From positions 3,968,001 through 4,032,000 of the forward strand of contig OY969905.1 of the NCBI GenBank assembly GCA_963704455.1: DNA of 64,000 bases, given 5' to 3'. Below the pieces are notes generated by a model. That model was not told the origin of the DNA. It saw only the letters and a list, made by a program, of their open reading frames with translations, and searched no databases. This stretch comes from DASTCZ01 sp963704455 (GTDB lineage: Bacteria > Acidobacteriota > Terriglobia > Acidiferrales > UBA7541). This document shows, one piece after another, positions 29,137 to 37,066 of the stretch (position 1 is the first letter of the stretch; every line of letters begins with the position of its first letter). The translations under genes were made by a program, and so were the position numbers.

Positions 29137-29955
29137 ATGGCACTAAAAAGCTTCAAACCATACACGGCTTCGCGGCGCTTTGCGACCTTGCTCGACAAGA
29201 GCGAGATTACAAAGCAGGTGCCGGAGAAGTCGCTCGTCGAGACGCGCAAGCGCACCGGCGGCCGCAATTCTCACGGCGAAATAACAAGCTGGCACCGCGG
29301 CGGCGGTCACAAGCGGCAGTACCGTACAATTGACTTCCGGCGCGACAAAACCGGAATCCCGGCGCGGGTTGCGGCCATCGAATATGACCCCAACCGCTCG
29401 GCGCGGCTGGCGCTTTTACATTATGCCGATGGCGAGAAGCGCTACATCCTGCACCCGGTAGGATTGCAGGTCGGGGCAACGGTGCTTACCGGCGAAGGCG
29501 CGGACATTCTTCCCGGCAACGCAATGCAGATCCGGCTGATTCCTCCTGGCACGCCGCTGCACAACCTGGAGCTGTACCCGGGCCGCGGCGGACAAGTCGT
29601 GCGCTCGGCGGGGATGTCGGCGCAATTGTTGAGCAAGGAAGGCGATATCGCGCTTGTGAAATTGCCCTCTGGCGAGGTGCGCAAGTTCCGCCTGGATTGC
29701 ATGGCGACCATCGGCCAGGTCGGCAACCTCGACCACGAGAACGTCACCTACGGCAAGGCCGGCAAGACGCGCTGGCGCGGAAAGCGGCCAACGACCCGCG
29801 GCGTGGCAATGAATCCTGTGGATCACCCGCACGGCGGCGGGGAAGGCCGCGTGAAGGGCAATCACCCGCAAACACCATGGGGATTCCCGACACTGGGCGC
29901 GAAGACGCGAAGTTCGCGGCGCTCAGATCACTTGATTGTCGAGCGGCGGAAGTAA
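29137..29955 (+). CDS. rplB: Large-subunit ribosomal protein uL2
   Basis: A 272-residue uL2, close to the usual length, with G-R-N-S-H-G-E-I-T, the H-x-x-G-G-G-H-K-R motif, and the conserved N-P-V-D-H-P-H-G-G-G-E-G-R that includes the histidine implicated in peptidyl-transferase assembly. In this organism rpsS does not follow directly; a small basic protein gene intervenes. Confidence 0.96.
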   Translation: MALKSFKPYTASRRFATLLDKSEITKQVPEKSLVETRKRTGGRNSHGEITSWHRGGGHKRQYRTIDFRRDKTGIPARVAAIEYDPNRSARLALLHYADGEKRYILHPVGLQVGATVLTGEGADILPGNAMQIRLIPPGTPLHNLELYPGRGGQVVRSAGMSAQLLSKEGDIALVKLPSGEVRKFRLDCMATIGQVGNLDHENVTYGKAGKTRWRGKRPTTRGVAMNPVDHPHGGGEGRVKGNHPQTPWGFPTLGAKTRSSRRSDHLIVERRK

Positions 29956-29998
29956 CAGAAAGATTTTTTGGGCCAGGGGTCACGAACGAGGGAGTGAA

Positions 29999-30352
29999 AT
30001 GCACCCGGCGCGGCGGGTCCGAGAGAGTCGAATGATGACAGCAACACGAACAGCAAGGCGAAGTGCCCGGCGCGCGGCGCGTCCTCGAAAAACTGCGCGT
30101 CCGGCGGCGAAGCCGTCGCGTCCCGCATTGCGGCAGGCATTGACGCGCGCGGCAGCACAGCCGCCTCAGCAGGTGCTTTACAGGATTTGCAAGGCGGGAT
30201 GGTCGGTGATTGTCGAAAAGACGCCCAACGCGCAGGGGACCCGGTTTGTCTGCCCGTTCTGCACGGTCTCACACCGTGTTCCGGGGCCGGTGCGCGGCTT
30301 CCGCAAAATGCGGCGCGCGCAATGGGTGAAATTGCGCCGCGTGGAAGAATAA
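29999..30352 (+). CDS. Unrecognised basic zinc-knuckle protein between rplB and rpsS
   Basis: A 117-residue protein with a very basic Arg/Ala/Pro-rich N-terminal half (residues 1-55) and a compact C-terminal half holding C64, C85-P-F-C88 and H92, which could form a C-C-C-H zinc site, followed by basic residues. I choose the ATG at 29999 because GAGGGAG lies four bases upstream; ATG 30032 (GAGAGAG before it) is the alternative and gives 106 residues. It occupies a place where rpsS normally follows rplB and lies 18 bases before rpsS, so it is co-transcribed. High charge, zinc knuckle and context suggest a ribosome- or RNA-associated protein; that is inference. I do not recognise the family. Confidence 0.75.
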   Translation: MHPARRVRESRMMTATRTARRSARRAARPRKTARPAAKPSRPALRQALTRAAAQPPQQVLYRICKAGWSVIVEKTPNAQGTRFVCPFCTVSHRVPGPVRGFRKMRRAQWVKLRRVEE

Positions 30353-30370
30353 AAGGGGAACCGGAGAATC

Positions 30371-30742
30371 ATGGCACGCTCGGTCAAAAAGGGTCCGTTC
30401 ATTGACGGCCACCTGCGGGAAAAGGTGGAGGCGCTGAACGCGCGCAACGAGAAGAAGGTTGTGAAGACATGGTCGCGGCGCTCGACCATCCTGCCCGAGA
30501 TGGTGGGCCACACAATCGCGGTTCACAACGGCAGGAAATTTATTCCGGTTTATGTAACCGAGCAGATGGTCGGGCACAAGCTTGGCGAATTCGCGCCTAC
30601 CCGGACGTTTAAGGGCCACGCCGTGAAGGCAGCACTCGAGAAGGCCGCGGCGGCGGCAGGCGTGCCGGCAGCACCGGCCGCAGGCGCAGCTCCAGCAGCA
30701 GGCGGCGCGGCACCGGCAGCTCCGGCGGCGCCCAAGGCATAA
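30371..30742 (+). CDS. rpsS: Small-subunit ribosomal protein uS19 with an Ala/Pro tail
   Basis: A 123-residue uS19, about 30 longer than usual. The core is canonical: R-S-V-K-K-G-P-F-I-D, T-W-S-R-R-S-T-I-L-P and G-H-K-L-G-E-F-A-P-T-R. Residues about 87-123 are Ala/Pro/Gly low complexity. The GGAGAATC ribosome-binding site is good. uS19 lies on the 30S head near the A-site finger. Confidence 0.95.
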   Translation: MARSVKKGPFIDGHLREKVEALNARNEKKVVKTWSRRSTILPEMVGHTIAVHNGRKFIPVYVTEQMVGHKLGEFAPTRTFKGHAVKAALEKAAAAAGVPAAPAAGAAPAAGGAAPAAPAAPKA

Positions 30743-30745
30743 GCG

Positions 30746-31279
30746 ATGGCGGCAGAAATCACAGCAGCACCGGCAATTGAAGCTCATGCGATGGCTCGGC
30801 ACGTCCGCGTGTCTCCGCAGAAGGTGCGGCTCGTCCTGGACCTAATTCGAGGCCAGCAGGCGGGATCGGCGCTCGAGATTCTGCGATTCACTCCGAAGCG
30901 CGTGGCAAAGGACATTGAAAAAGTGCTTCGCAGCGCAATTGCGAATGCGGAGCGCAAGGCGGATGACGCAGGCGAATCGCTCGACGTGGATCACCTTTTC
31001 GTCGCGCGATGCTTCGCCAACGAAGGTTCACGCTGGAAGCGGTTGCGTCCGGCGCCGATGGGCCGCGCGTTCCGCTATCAGCGGCGCACGGCGCATATCG
31101 TTGTTGGAGTTGCGGAACATTCCACCGGTGTCGAGCAGCGCGCGGCGGCAGCGGCAGCCGAGGCGGAGGCAAGCAAGGGAGTAAAGGGCGCGGTGAAAAA
31201 GGCGCGGCAGGCATTGACCGGCAAGCAGCGTACCGCGAAGAGACGATCGGCAACGCCGGAATCGAAAAAGGGAAAGTAG
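30746..31279 (+). CDS. rplV: Large-subunit ribosomal protein uL22 with a basic tail
   Basis: A 177-residue uL22; the typical length is about 110. The core carries the V-S-P-Q-K-V-R-L-V-L-D-L-I-R-G motif and the tunnel loop with R-L-R-P-A-P-M-G-R-A. Residues about 130-177 are an Ala-rich helix followed by a Lys/Arg tail. The beta-hairpin that lines the exit tunnel and sets macrolide sensitivity is intact. Confidence 0.95.
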   Translation: MAAEITAAPAIEAHAMARHVRVSPQKVRLVLDLIRGQQAGSALEILRFTPKRVAKDIEKVLRSAIANAERKADDAGESLDVDHLFVARCFANEGSRWKRLRPAPMGRAFRYQRRTAHIVVGVAEHSTGVEQRAAAAAAEAEASKGVKGAVKKARQALTGKQRTAKRRSATPESKKGK

Positions 31280-31288
31280 GGAGGCGCT

Positions 31289-31942
31289 GTGGGGCAGAAG
31301 ACTCACCCATACGGATTTCGCGTAGGCTTCAACAAGATGTGGAAGTCGCGGTGGTTCGCCGGCAAAGAGTACGCCGACCTTCTGCACGAAGACGTTGCAC
31401 TGCGGAATCAGTTGAAGGATAAATTGAAGTCCGCGGGCATCGCCTCGATCGACATTGAACGCGCCGCAAACAAGCTGGTCATCCGGCTTTACACAGCGCG
31501 GCCGGGAATCATCATTGGCCGCAAGGGCGCGGAGATTGACAAGCTCAAGGCCGAAATCCAGAAGCGCACGAACCGCGAAGTGCACATTGATATTCAGGAA
31601 GTCCACCGGCCGGAGCTGGACGCGCAACTGGTGGCCGAATCAATTGCGCTGCAGCTCGAAAAGCGCGTGGCATTCCGCCGCGCGATGCGCAAAGCGGTGG
31701 ATTCGGCGCTGCGTTTTGGGTGCAAGGGCATCAAGGTGCGCGTAGCGGGCCGGTTGAACGGCGCGGAAATCGCGCGCAAGGAATGGTATTTGCAGGGGCG
31801 TCTGCCGCTTCAGACTTTGCGCGCGGACATTGATTTCGGAATGGCAAGAGCAAATACGACGTACGGCGTAATCGGCGTGAAGTGCTGGGTCTACGGCGGG
31901 GAGAAGCTGCCCGAAAAGAATACGAAGCCTGTGGCGGCTTAG
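31289..31942 (+). CDS. rpsC: Small-subunit ribosomal protein uS3
   Basis: A 217-residue uS3 starting at GTG with TAGGGAGGC upstream. It has G-Q-K-T-H-P-Y-G-F-R at the N-terminus and the KH-domain R-P-G-I-I-I-G-R-K-G-A-E-I. It forms part of the mRNA-entry helicase of the 30S subunit. Confidence 0.96.
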   Translation: MGQKTHPYGFRVGFNKMWKSRWFAGKEYADLLHEDVALRNQLKDKLKSAGIASIDIERAANKLVIRLYTARPGIIIGRKGAEIDKLKAEIQKRTNREVHIDIQEVHRPELDAQLVAESIALQLEKRVAFRRAMRKAVDSALRFGCKGIKVRVAGRLNGAEIARKEWYLQGRLPLQTLRADIDFGMARANTTYGVIGVKCWVYGGEKLPEKNTKPVAA

Positions 31943-31975
31943 CGGCGCGCGGGAAAACGGGAGCAGAGATAGCCA

Positions 31976-32392
31976 ATGTTGATGCCGAAAAAAGTGAAGT
32001 ACCGCAAGCAGCAGCGCGGCCGCCGCAGAGGCAAGGCCTGGCGCGGCGGAAGTCTTGCATTTGGCGAATTCGGATTGAAGGCGCTCGAGCCGGCATGGAT
32101 TACAGACCGGCAAATCGAAGCCTCGCGCGTGGCTATCACTCGTTTTATCAAGCGCGGCGGAAAATTGTGGATCCGGATATTTCCGGACAAGCCATTCACG
32201 AAGAAGCCCGCGGAAACGCGCATGGGCAAGGGCAAGGGAATTCCGGAGCGTTGGGTGGCGGTCGTGAAGCCGGGACGAGTGATGTTTGAGATGGCCGGTG
32301 TGGACCTCACCACCGCGAGGGAAGCGATGGAACTGGCGGCAAACAAGCTGCCCATCCGGACGACATTCGTTTCGCGAGCGGGAGAACTCTAA
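31976..32392 (+). CDS. rplP: Large-subunit ribosomal protein uL16
   Basis: A 138-residue uL16 with M-L-M-P-K-K-V-K-Y-R-K at the start and R-M-G-K-G-K-G late; the Arg preceding M-G-K-G is the E. coli YcfD hydroxylation site. It binds near the A-site tRNA elbow and joins 50S late. Its stop overlaps the rpmC start by one base. Confidence 0.95.
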   Translation: MLMPKKVKYRKQQRGRRRGKAWRGGSLAFGEFGLKALEPAWITDRQIEASRVAITRFIKRGGKLWIRIFPDKPFTKKPAETRMGKGKGIPERWVAVVKPGRVMFEMAGVDLTTAREAMELAANKLPIRTTFVSRAGEL

Positions 32393-32613
32393 TGGCGCGG
32401 AAGGGCGAAAAGATGCGCGACCTGGGCACGCCCGAACTTGAGGTGCAGCAGAAAGAGCTGGGCGACCAGATTTTCCGGCTGCGCCTTCAGCTCACCACCG
32501 GGCAGGCGGAAGCGCTGGCGAGGTTGCGCACAGCGCGGAAGGATCTGGCGCGGGTAAAAACCCTGCTCCGCGAAAGGGAATTGGTGAAGGCGCATGGCGA
32601 TGGAAAACGCTAG
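32392..32613 (+). CDS. rpmC: Large-subunit ribosomal protein uL29
   Basis: A 73-residue uL29 with the L-R-x-Q-L-T-T-G-Q-A coiled-coil-like core, of usual length. It starts in the rplP stop (TAATG overlap) and its end overlaps the rpsQ start by up to 20 bases, so the three genes are tightly coupled. Confidence 0.93.
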   Translation: MARKGEKMRDLGTPELEVQQKELGDQIFRLRLQLTTGQAEALARLRTARKDLARVKTLLRERELVKAHGDGKR

Positions 32614-32890
32614 TACTGCGGCACACGCAACGCGGGGCCGCCGTCAGGAAAAGATCGGCTTGGTCACCAGCGCGAAGATGGCGAAGACCATCGTCGTGAA
32701 AGTCACGCGCATGTTCGAGCACCGGAAGTACAAGCGCGTCATCCGAAAATCATCAAAGTTTTATGCTCACGACGAAACAGGCATGGCGCACGCGGGCGAT
32801 ACAGTGCGCATCGTTGAGACGCGGCCGCTTTCCAAGTTGAAGCGCTGGCGGCTAGTGGAAGTCGTAGCGAAGAATACGAGAGTTGGGTAG
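32594..32890 (+). CDS. rpsQ: Small-subunit ribosomal protein uS17
   Basis: A 98-residue uS17 with G-x-V-T-S-A-K-M-A-K-T-I-V-V and the H-D-E-T...G-D-T-V-R-I beta-barrel signature. It overlaps rpmC; ATG 32594 and ATG 32600 are both possible and give a difference of two residues. Confidence 0.94.
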   Translation: MAMENASTAAHATRGRRQEKIGLVTSAKMAKTIVVKVTRMFEHRKYKRVIRKSSKFYAHDETGMAHAGDTVRIVETRPLSKLKRWRLVEVVAKNTRVG

Positions 32891-32918
32891 GCCGCGCGGG
32901 TAACGGGAGACAACGGCA

Positions 32919-33287
32919 ATGATTCGCATGAGATCCTGGCTTACGGTGGCCGATAATTCCGGCGCCAGGCAACTGACGATGATTCTTCCGCTCGGCGGCG
33001 ATACCGGGCAGCGCGCGGGATTGGGTGACGTGATTACCGCCTCCGTGAAGGAAGCTGCGCCCGATAGTCAGATCAAGGCGGGAAAAGTGGTTAAGGCGGT
33101 GGTGGTGAGGACCCGGAAAGAGCATCGGCGGCGCGACGGCACCTACATCCGGTTTGATGACAATGCCGCGGTGCTCATTGACGACGCGAATGAGCCGGTC
33201 GGCACGCGCGTGTTCGGTCCAGTGGCGCGCGAGTTGCGCGAAAAAAAATTCGCCAAGATTATTTCCCTTGCGCCGGAGGTTTGGTAG
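32919..33287 (+). CDS. rplN: Large-subunit ribosomal protein uL14
   Basis: A 122-residue uL14, exactly the standard length, beginning M-I-R-M-R-S-W-L and containing A-D-N-S-G-A-R and the F-D-D-N-A-A-V-L-I strand. uL14 contacts 16S helix 14 and forms an intersubunit bridge. It is the first gene of the spc-type part of the island. Confidence 0.95.
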   Translation: MIRMRSWLTVADNSGARQLTMILPLGGDTGQRAGLGDVITASVKEAAPDSQIKAGKVVKAVVVRTRKEHRRRDGTYIRFDDNAAVLIDDANEPVGTRVFGPVARELREKKFAKIISLAPEVW

Positions 33288-33290
33288 GAC

Positions 33291-33638
33291 ATGGACCATA
33301 GCAGACCCGTAAAGAGCAGCGTCACAATCCGGAAGAATGACCAGGTAAAGGTCATGTCCGGGCGTGACAAAGGGAAAACCGGCCGCGTGCTTTCCGTTGA
33401 CCCGATCAAGATGCGGGTCATGGTGGAACACGCGAGCATGGTGAAGCGGCATACACGCCCGAATCCTGCGAAAAACATCAAGGGCGGGATTCTTGAGCGG
33501 GAAGGCCCCATCGCCATTTCAAATGTAATGCTGCTGTGCCCCGGATGCACCAAGCATGCACGCGTCGGCCATAAAGTGCTTTCCGATGGAACGAAAGTGC
33601 GCGTGTGCCGCCGCTGCGGAACAACTTTGGAGAAGTAA
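33291..33638 (+). CDS. rplX: Large-subunit ribosomal protein uL24, zinc-knuckle form
   Basis: A 115-residue uL24 with the KOW motif (V-K-V-M-S-G-R-D-K-G-K-T-G-R-V) near residue 20. The C-terminal half carries C-P-G-C and C-R-R-C, a likely four-Cys zinc site typical of many bacterial uL24. It is an early 50S assembly initiator. Confidence 0.94.
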   Translation: MDHSRPVKSSVTIRKNDQVKVMSGRDKGKTGRVLSVDPIKMRVMVEHASMVKRHTRPNPAKNIKGGILEREGPIAISNVMLLCPGCTKHARVGHKVLSDGTKVRVCRRCGTTLEK

Positions 33639-33672
33639 GTCTTATTTAGATTTGCGCAAGGACTGGAAAAGT

Positions 33673-34215
33673 ATGACAAGCCGGATGAGAGACAAATATC
33701 GCGGGGAAGTGATGCCGGCGCTGATAAAGCGCTTTGGCTATAAGAACTCCATGGCGGCGCCAAAGCTCGCCAAGATTGTGGTGAATATCGGCATGGGCGA
33801 GGCCAGCCAGAATATCAAGCTGCTGGATGTCGCCGCCGTTGAACTGGGGCAGATCGCCGGGCAAAAGCCGATCATCACGCGGGCAAAGAAGTCCATCGCG
33901 AATTTCAAGATTCGCAAGGGAATGCCGATTGGCTGCTGCGTCACGCTGCGCGGCGACCGGATGTACGAATTTCTAGACCGTCTTTGCAACGTTGTGCTGC
34001 CGCGCGTACGCGATTTCAAAGGGCTCCCGCAGAATGCGTTTGACGGCCGCGGCAATTACACTATCGGCCTGCGCGATCAGCTCGTGTTTCCCGAGATTGA
34101 TTACACCCGGGTGGATAAGATTAAGGGTATGAACATCACTTTTACGACCACGGCGCGGAGCGATGATGAAGGCAGGGAATTGCTCCGGGGCCTTGGCGTG
34201 CCGCTGAGGGCCTAA
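33673..34215 (+). CDS. rplE: Large-subunit ribosomal protein uL5
   Basis: A 180-residue uL5 with P-K-L-A-K-I-V-V-N-I-G-M-G-E near residue 30 and the G-M-N-I-T-F-T-T-T-A end. It binds 5S rRNA with uL18 and bL25. The start at 33673 is chosen because the frame upstream overlaps rplX and shows no homology. Confidence 0.95.
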   Translation: MTSRMRDKYRGEVMPALIKRFGYKNSMAAPKLAKIVVNIGMGEASQNIKLLDVAAVELGQIAGQKPIITRAKKSIANFKIRKGMPIGCCVTLRGDRMYEFLDRLCNVVLPRVRDFKGLPQNAFDGRGNYTIGLRDQLVFPEIDYTRVDKIKGMNITFTTTARSDDEGRELLRGLGVPLRA

Positions 34216-34223
34216 GGAGAGAT

Positions 34224-34409
34224 ATGGCGCGAGACTGTCAATTTGCGAAGATGAAGAAGACGCCGAAGTTCAAGATCCGCATTCGCAATCGCTGCCGGAT
34301 TTGCGGACGCCCGCGCGGCTTTATCGGAAAATTTGAGATGTGCCGCATCTGTTTCCGCGGCCTCGCGCTAAAGGGCGAAATCCCCGGCGTCACGAAGGCG
34401 AGCTGGTAG
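34224..34409 (+). CDS. rpsZ: Small-subunit ribosomal protein uS14, zinc form
   Basis: A 61-residue uS14 of the short zinc-binding (C+) type, with C-R-I-C-G-R-P-R-G and C-R-I-C-F-R knuckles. The longer C-minus form has about 100 residues. Zinc-dependent uS14 is standard where it sits in the spc operon between rplE and rpsH. Confidence 0.94.
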   Translation: MARDCQFAKMKKTPKFKIRIRNRCRICGRPRGFIGKFEMCRICFRGLALKGEIPGVTKASW

Positions 34410-34428
34410 CGAAGGGAAGCCAATTGAA

Positions 34429-34827
34429 ATGATGACCGATCCGATTTCCGATTTATTGACGCGCATCCGCAATGCGGCCATGGCGCGCCATTCACGCGTG
34501 GACATTCCGGCCTCGAAGCTCAAGACCGAGATCGCGCGAATTCTGAAGGAAGAAGGCTACATTCAGACCTATAAGCTCGTGGACGAATCGAAAACGCGCA
34601 AGACCCTGCGGGTCTTCCTGAAATATACGTCGGACCGCCGCAGCGCCATCACCGACTTGCGCCGTATCTCGAAGCCCGGCAAGCGCACGTACGCCGGCGT
34701 GGACGAAATTCGATCCGTCATCGGCGGCCTGGGAACCACAATTCTCACGACGCCCCGCGGCGTGATGACCGGGCGCGCGGCGCGCAGGGCGCGCGTTGGC
34801 GGCGAGATACTCTGCGAAGTTTGGTAA
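34429..34827 (+). CDS. rpsH: Small-subunit ribosomal protein uS8
   Basis: A 132-residue uS8 with D-P-I-S-D-L-L-T-R-I-R-N-A at the N-terminus and the conserved G-x-x-T-I-L-T-T-P-R-G-V-M-T near the end. uS8 is the translational repressor of spc-type operons in E. coli by binding near rplE; whether that site exists here was not visible. Confidence 0.95.
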   Translation: MMTDPISDLLTRIRNAAMARHSRVDIPASKLKTEIARILKEEGYIQTYKLVDESKTRKTLRVFLKYTSDRRSAITDLRRISKPGKRTYAGVDEIRSVIGGLGTTILTTPRGVMTGRAARRARVGGEILCEVW

Positions 34828-34882
34828 AGCGCCTTTGGTAAGAAACGATTCGTAAGAAATTGAAGGAGAGGGGCAAGCTGGA

Positions 34883-35425
34883 ATGTCGCGCATAGGACGC
34901 AAGCCGATTGGAATTCCCGCCGGAGTAAAGGTGCAGGTGTCAGCGGCCGCGGTGGAAGTGCAGGGGCCCAAGGGAAAAATGAGCGTGGCGGTGCCGCGCG
35001 GAATCCGGTTCGAGCAGAAAGATGGAGTACTCAATGCGCTGCGCGAAAATGACACCCAGAAGGCGCTACACGGATTGGCGCGTGCCCTGGTAGCCAATGC
35101 TTTTACCGGCGTCACCACTGGATTCAAGAAGGATATGGACATCGTCGGCGTCGGTTACCGCGCGGAGCTCAAGGGGAAGAAGGTGGTTTTCGCCCTCGGC
35201 TATTCGCACTCAATCGAGTTCCCGATTCCGGAGGGCATTCAGATTACGGTGGAGAAGCAGACGCACATGACTATTTCCGGCGCGGACCGCGCACTTGTCG
35301 GGCAAGTGGTGGCGGACATCCGCGGTTTGCGTCCGCCGGATCCGTACAAACAAAAGGGAATCCGCATTACTGGCGAGCGGCTGAAGAAGAAGGCAGGCAA
35401 GGCCGGCGCCAAGGCCGCCGCGTAA
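34883..35425 (+). CDS. rplF: Large-subunit ribosomal protein uL6
   Basis: A 180-residue uL6 with S-R-I-G-R-K-P-I at the start, V-E-V-Q-G-P-K-G, and a C-terminal R-x-P-D-P-Y-K-Q-K-G-I-R. A good AAGGAGAGG lies upstream. It interacts with the GTPase-associated region of 23S rRNA. Confidence 0.95.
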   Translation: MSRIGRKPIGIPAGVKVQVSAAAVEVQGPKGKMSVAVPRGIRFEQKDGVLNALRENDTQKALHGLARALVANAFTGVTTGFKKDMDIVGVGYRAELKGKKVVFALGYSHSIEFPIPEGIQITVEKQTHMTISGADRALVGQVVADIRGLRPPDPYKQKGIRITGERLKKKAGKAGAKAAA

Positions 35426-35449
35426 AGACGCAGGAACAAGGAGAGCGAA

Positions 35450-35830
35450 GTGGCACAGGTTCGAGTTGGCAGGATTTCACGCAGCGCACACCGCCAGCGG
35501 ATTCATCGCCGCGTGCGCCAGAAGGTCTCGGGCACACCCGAGCGTCCCCGGCTGGCTGTGTATCGCTCGCTGAACCATATTTACGCGCAGGTGATTGACG
35601 ACAGCGCCGGCAAGACGCTGGTATCGGCAAGTTCTATTGATAAAGAAACGCGCAAGCAAACCAAGGGCGGCGGCAATGTCGCCACGGCGAAAGTGATCGG
35701 GAAAGTGATTGCCGAGCGCGCGAAGGCGGCGGGGATTTCACAAGTTGTTTTTGACCGGGGCGGATACAAGTACCACGGCCGCGTGGAAGCGCTTGCGCAA
35801 GCGGCCCGGGAAGCGGGGTTGAAATTCTAA
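35450..35830 (+). CDS. rplR: Large-subunit ribosomal protein uL18
   Basis: A 126-residue uL18 starting at GTG with AAGGAGAG upstream, showing R-H-x-R-V-R-type basic start and R-P-R-L-A-V-Y-R-S-L-N-H, and F-D-R-G-G-Y-K-Y-H-G-R-V near the end. It carries 5S rRNA into the 50S subunit. Confidence 0.95.
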   Translation: MAQVRVGRISRSAHRQRIHRRVRQKVSGTPERPRLAVYRSLNHIYAQVIDDSAGKTLVSASSIDKETRKQTKGGGNVATAKVIGKVIAERAKAAGISQVVFDRGGYKYHGRVEALAQAAREAGLKF

Positions 35831-35834
35831 TCTA

Positions 35835-36392
35835 ATGTCGAAACAGATGCTAAGAGACACGCTTTCCGTTCGCCAGATGATTGAGGTGAGTCCGAATAAT
35901 TTGAAGGATCAAGTGGTTTCGATCAACCGCGTCACCAAAGTCGTAAAGGGCGGCAAAAACTTGAGCTTTTCCGCACTGGTCGTTGTGGGCGATCAGAATG
36001 GGCACGCCGGATTCGGCATGGGCAAGGCTCGCGAAGTGCCCATGGCAATCCGCAAGGCCATCGAGCAGGCGAAGAAAAATTTGCTCAAGTTGAATCTGAA
36101 GGGCACGACGATTCCGCATCAGGTCACCGGCTTTTATGGTTCTGGTCACGTTTTGCTGAAGCCAGCGCCGGATGGCACAGGAATTATTGCCGGCGGCCCA
36201 GTCCGCGCGGTGATGGAGGTCGCCGGGATTCACAATGTCCTGACGAAGTCCATCGGCACGTCGAACCCGCACAACGTGGTCAAGGCGACGTTCGATGCTC
36301 TGCTCCAATTGAAGAGTCCCGAAAAAGTGGCCGAGGCGCACGCGCGAAATTCGGAAGAAAACCACCGGCATCACGGCGGCGAGAGGAATTAG
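35835..36392 (+). CDS. rpsE: Small-subunit ribosomal protein uS5
   Basis: A 185-residue uS5 with R-V-T-K-V-V-K-G-G-K-N-L-S-F-S-A, G-F-G-M-G-K-A-R-E-V-P and G-T-S-N-P-H-N-V-V-K. The spectinomycin loop residues (V-V-K-G-G-K) are wild type. It has a short His/Arg tail. Confidence 0.95.
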   Translation: MSKQMLRDTLSVRQMIEVSPNNLKDQVVSINRVTKVVKGGKNLSFSALVVVGDQNGHAGFGMGKAREVPMAIRKAIEQAKKNLLKLNLKGTTIPHQVTGFYGSGHVLLKPAPDGTGIIAGGPVRAVMEVAGIHNVLTKSIGTSNPHNVVKATFDALLQLKSPEKVAEAHARNSEENHRHHGGERN

Positions 36393-36407
36393 TTCGGCAA
36401 AGAGGCC

Positions 36408-36599
36408 ATGGCCAAAAAGAATGACACGATGCTCAAAATAAAGTGGGTGCGCAGTTTTATCGGTTGCCCCATCGGAATGCGCGAGTGCATTCGCGGGCTG
36501 GGCTTTCGCCGCATGCAGCAAGTGGTTGAGCGGCCCGATACGCCCACAATCCGCGGGATGATTCACAAGGTGCGCCACCTCGTTAAGGTGAGCGAATAA
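36408..36599 (+). CDS. rpmD: Large-subunit ribosomal protein uL30
   Basis: A 63-residue uL30 of normal length with I-K-W-V-R-S-F-I-G-C-P near the start and G-L-G-F-R-R-M-Q-Q-V in the middle. It follows rpsE by 15 bases, as in most bacteria. Confidence 0.93.
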   Translation: MAKKNDTMLKIKWVRSFIGCPIGMRECIRGLGFRRMQQVVERPDTPTIRGMIHKVRHLVKVSE

Positions 36600-36616
36600 G
36601 CAGGGAGAAATTTGCG

Positions 36617-37066
36617 ATGCCTTATAATCTTTCCAATTTGAAGCCGCCCAAGGGATCCCGGCACCGGAAGGTCCGCGTGGGCCGCGGGATCGGCTCGAAG
36701 CTTCCCAAGACCGCGGGCCGGGGGAACAAGGGCCAGAAGTCGCGTTCCGGATTTGCCAGCCGCCCGGGGTTTGAGGGCGGGCAGATGCCGCTCCACCGGC
36801 GTATTCCGAAGCGCGGCTTTCACAACCCGACGACCAAGGTATTTTCCGTGGTCAACATCTCCTCGCTGAACGTTTTCAACGCGGGCGAAACGGTCACGCC
36901 GGAATTGCTGCGCAATCGCGGGCTCGTACGCAAGGCAACTGGAGAAGTAAAAATTTTGGGCGAAGGCGATATCAAGATCGCGCTGACCGTGCAGGCGCAT
37001 GCCTTCAGCGGTTCCGCGCGGGATAAAATCACAGCGGCGGGTGGCAAGGCTGAATCGGTTCAATGA
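36617..37066 (+). CDS. rplO: Large-subunit ribosomal protein uL15
   Basis: A 149-residue uL15 with the N-terminal N-L-x-P-P-K-G-S-R-H-R-K-V-R-V-G-R-G and G-F-E-G-G-Q-M-P-L. It overlaps secY by four bases (ATGA), the usual coupling. Confidence 0.95.
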   Translation: MPYNLSNLKPPKGSRHRKVRVGRGIGSKLPKTAGRGNKGQKSRSGFASRPGFEGGQMPLHRRIPKRGFHNPTTKVFSVVNISSLNVFNAGETVTPELLRNRGLVRKATGEVKILGEGDIKIALTVQAHAFSGSARDKITAAGGKAESVQ

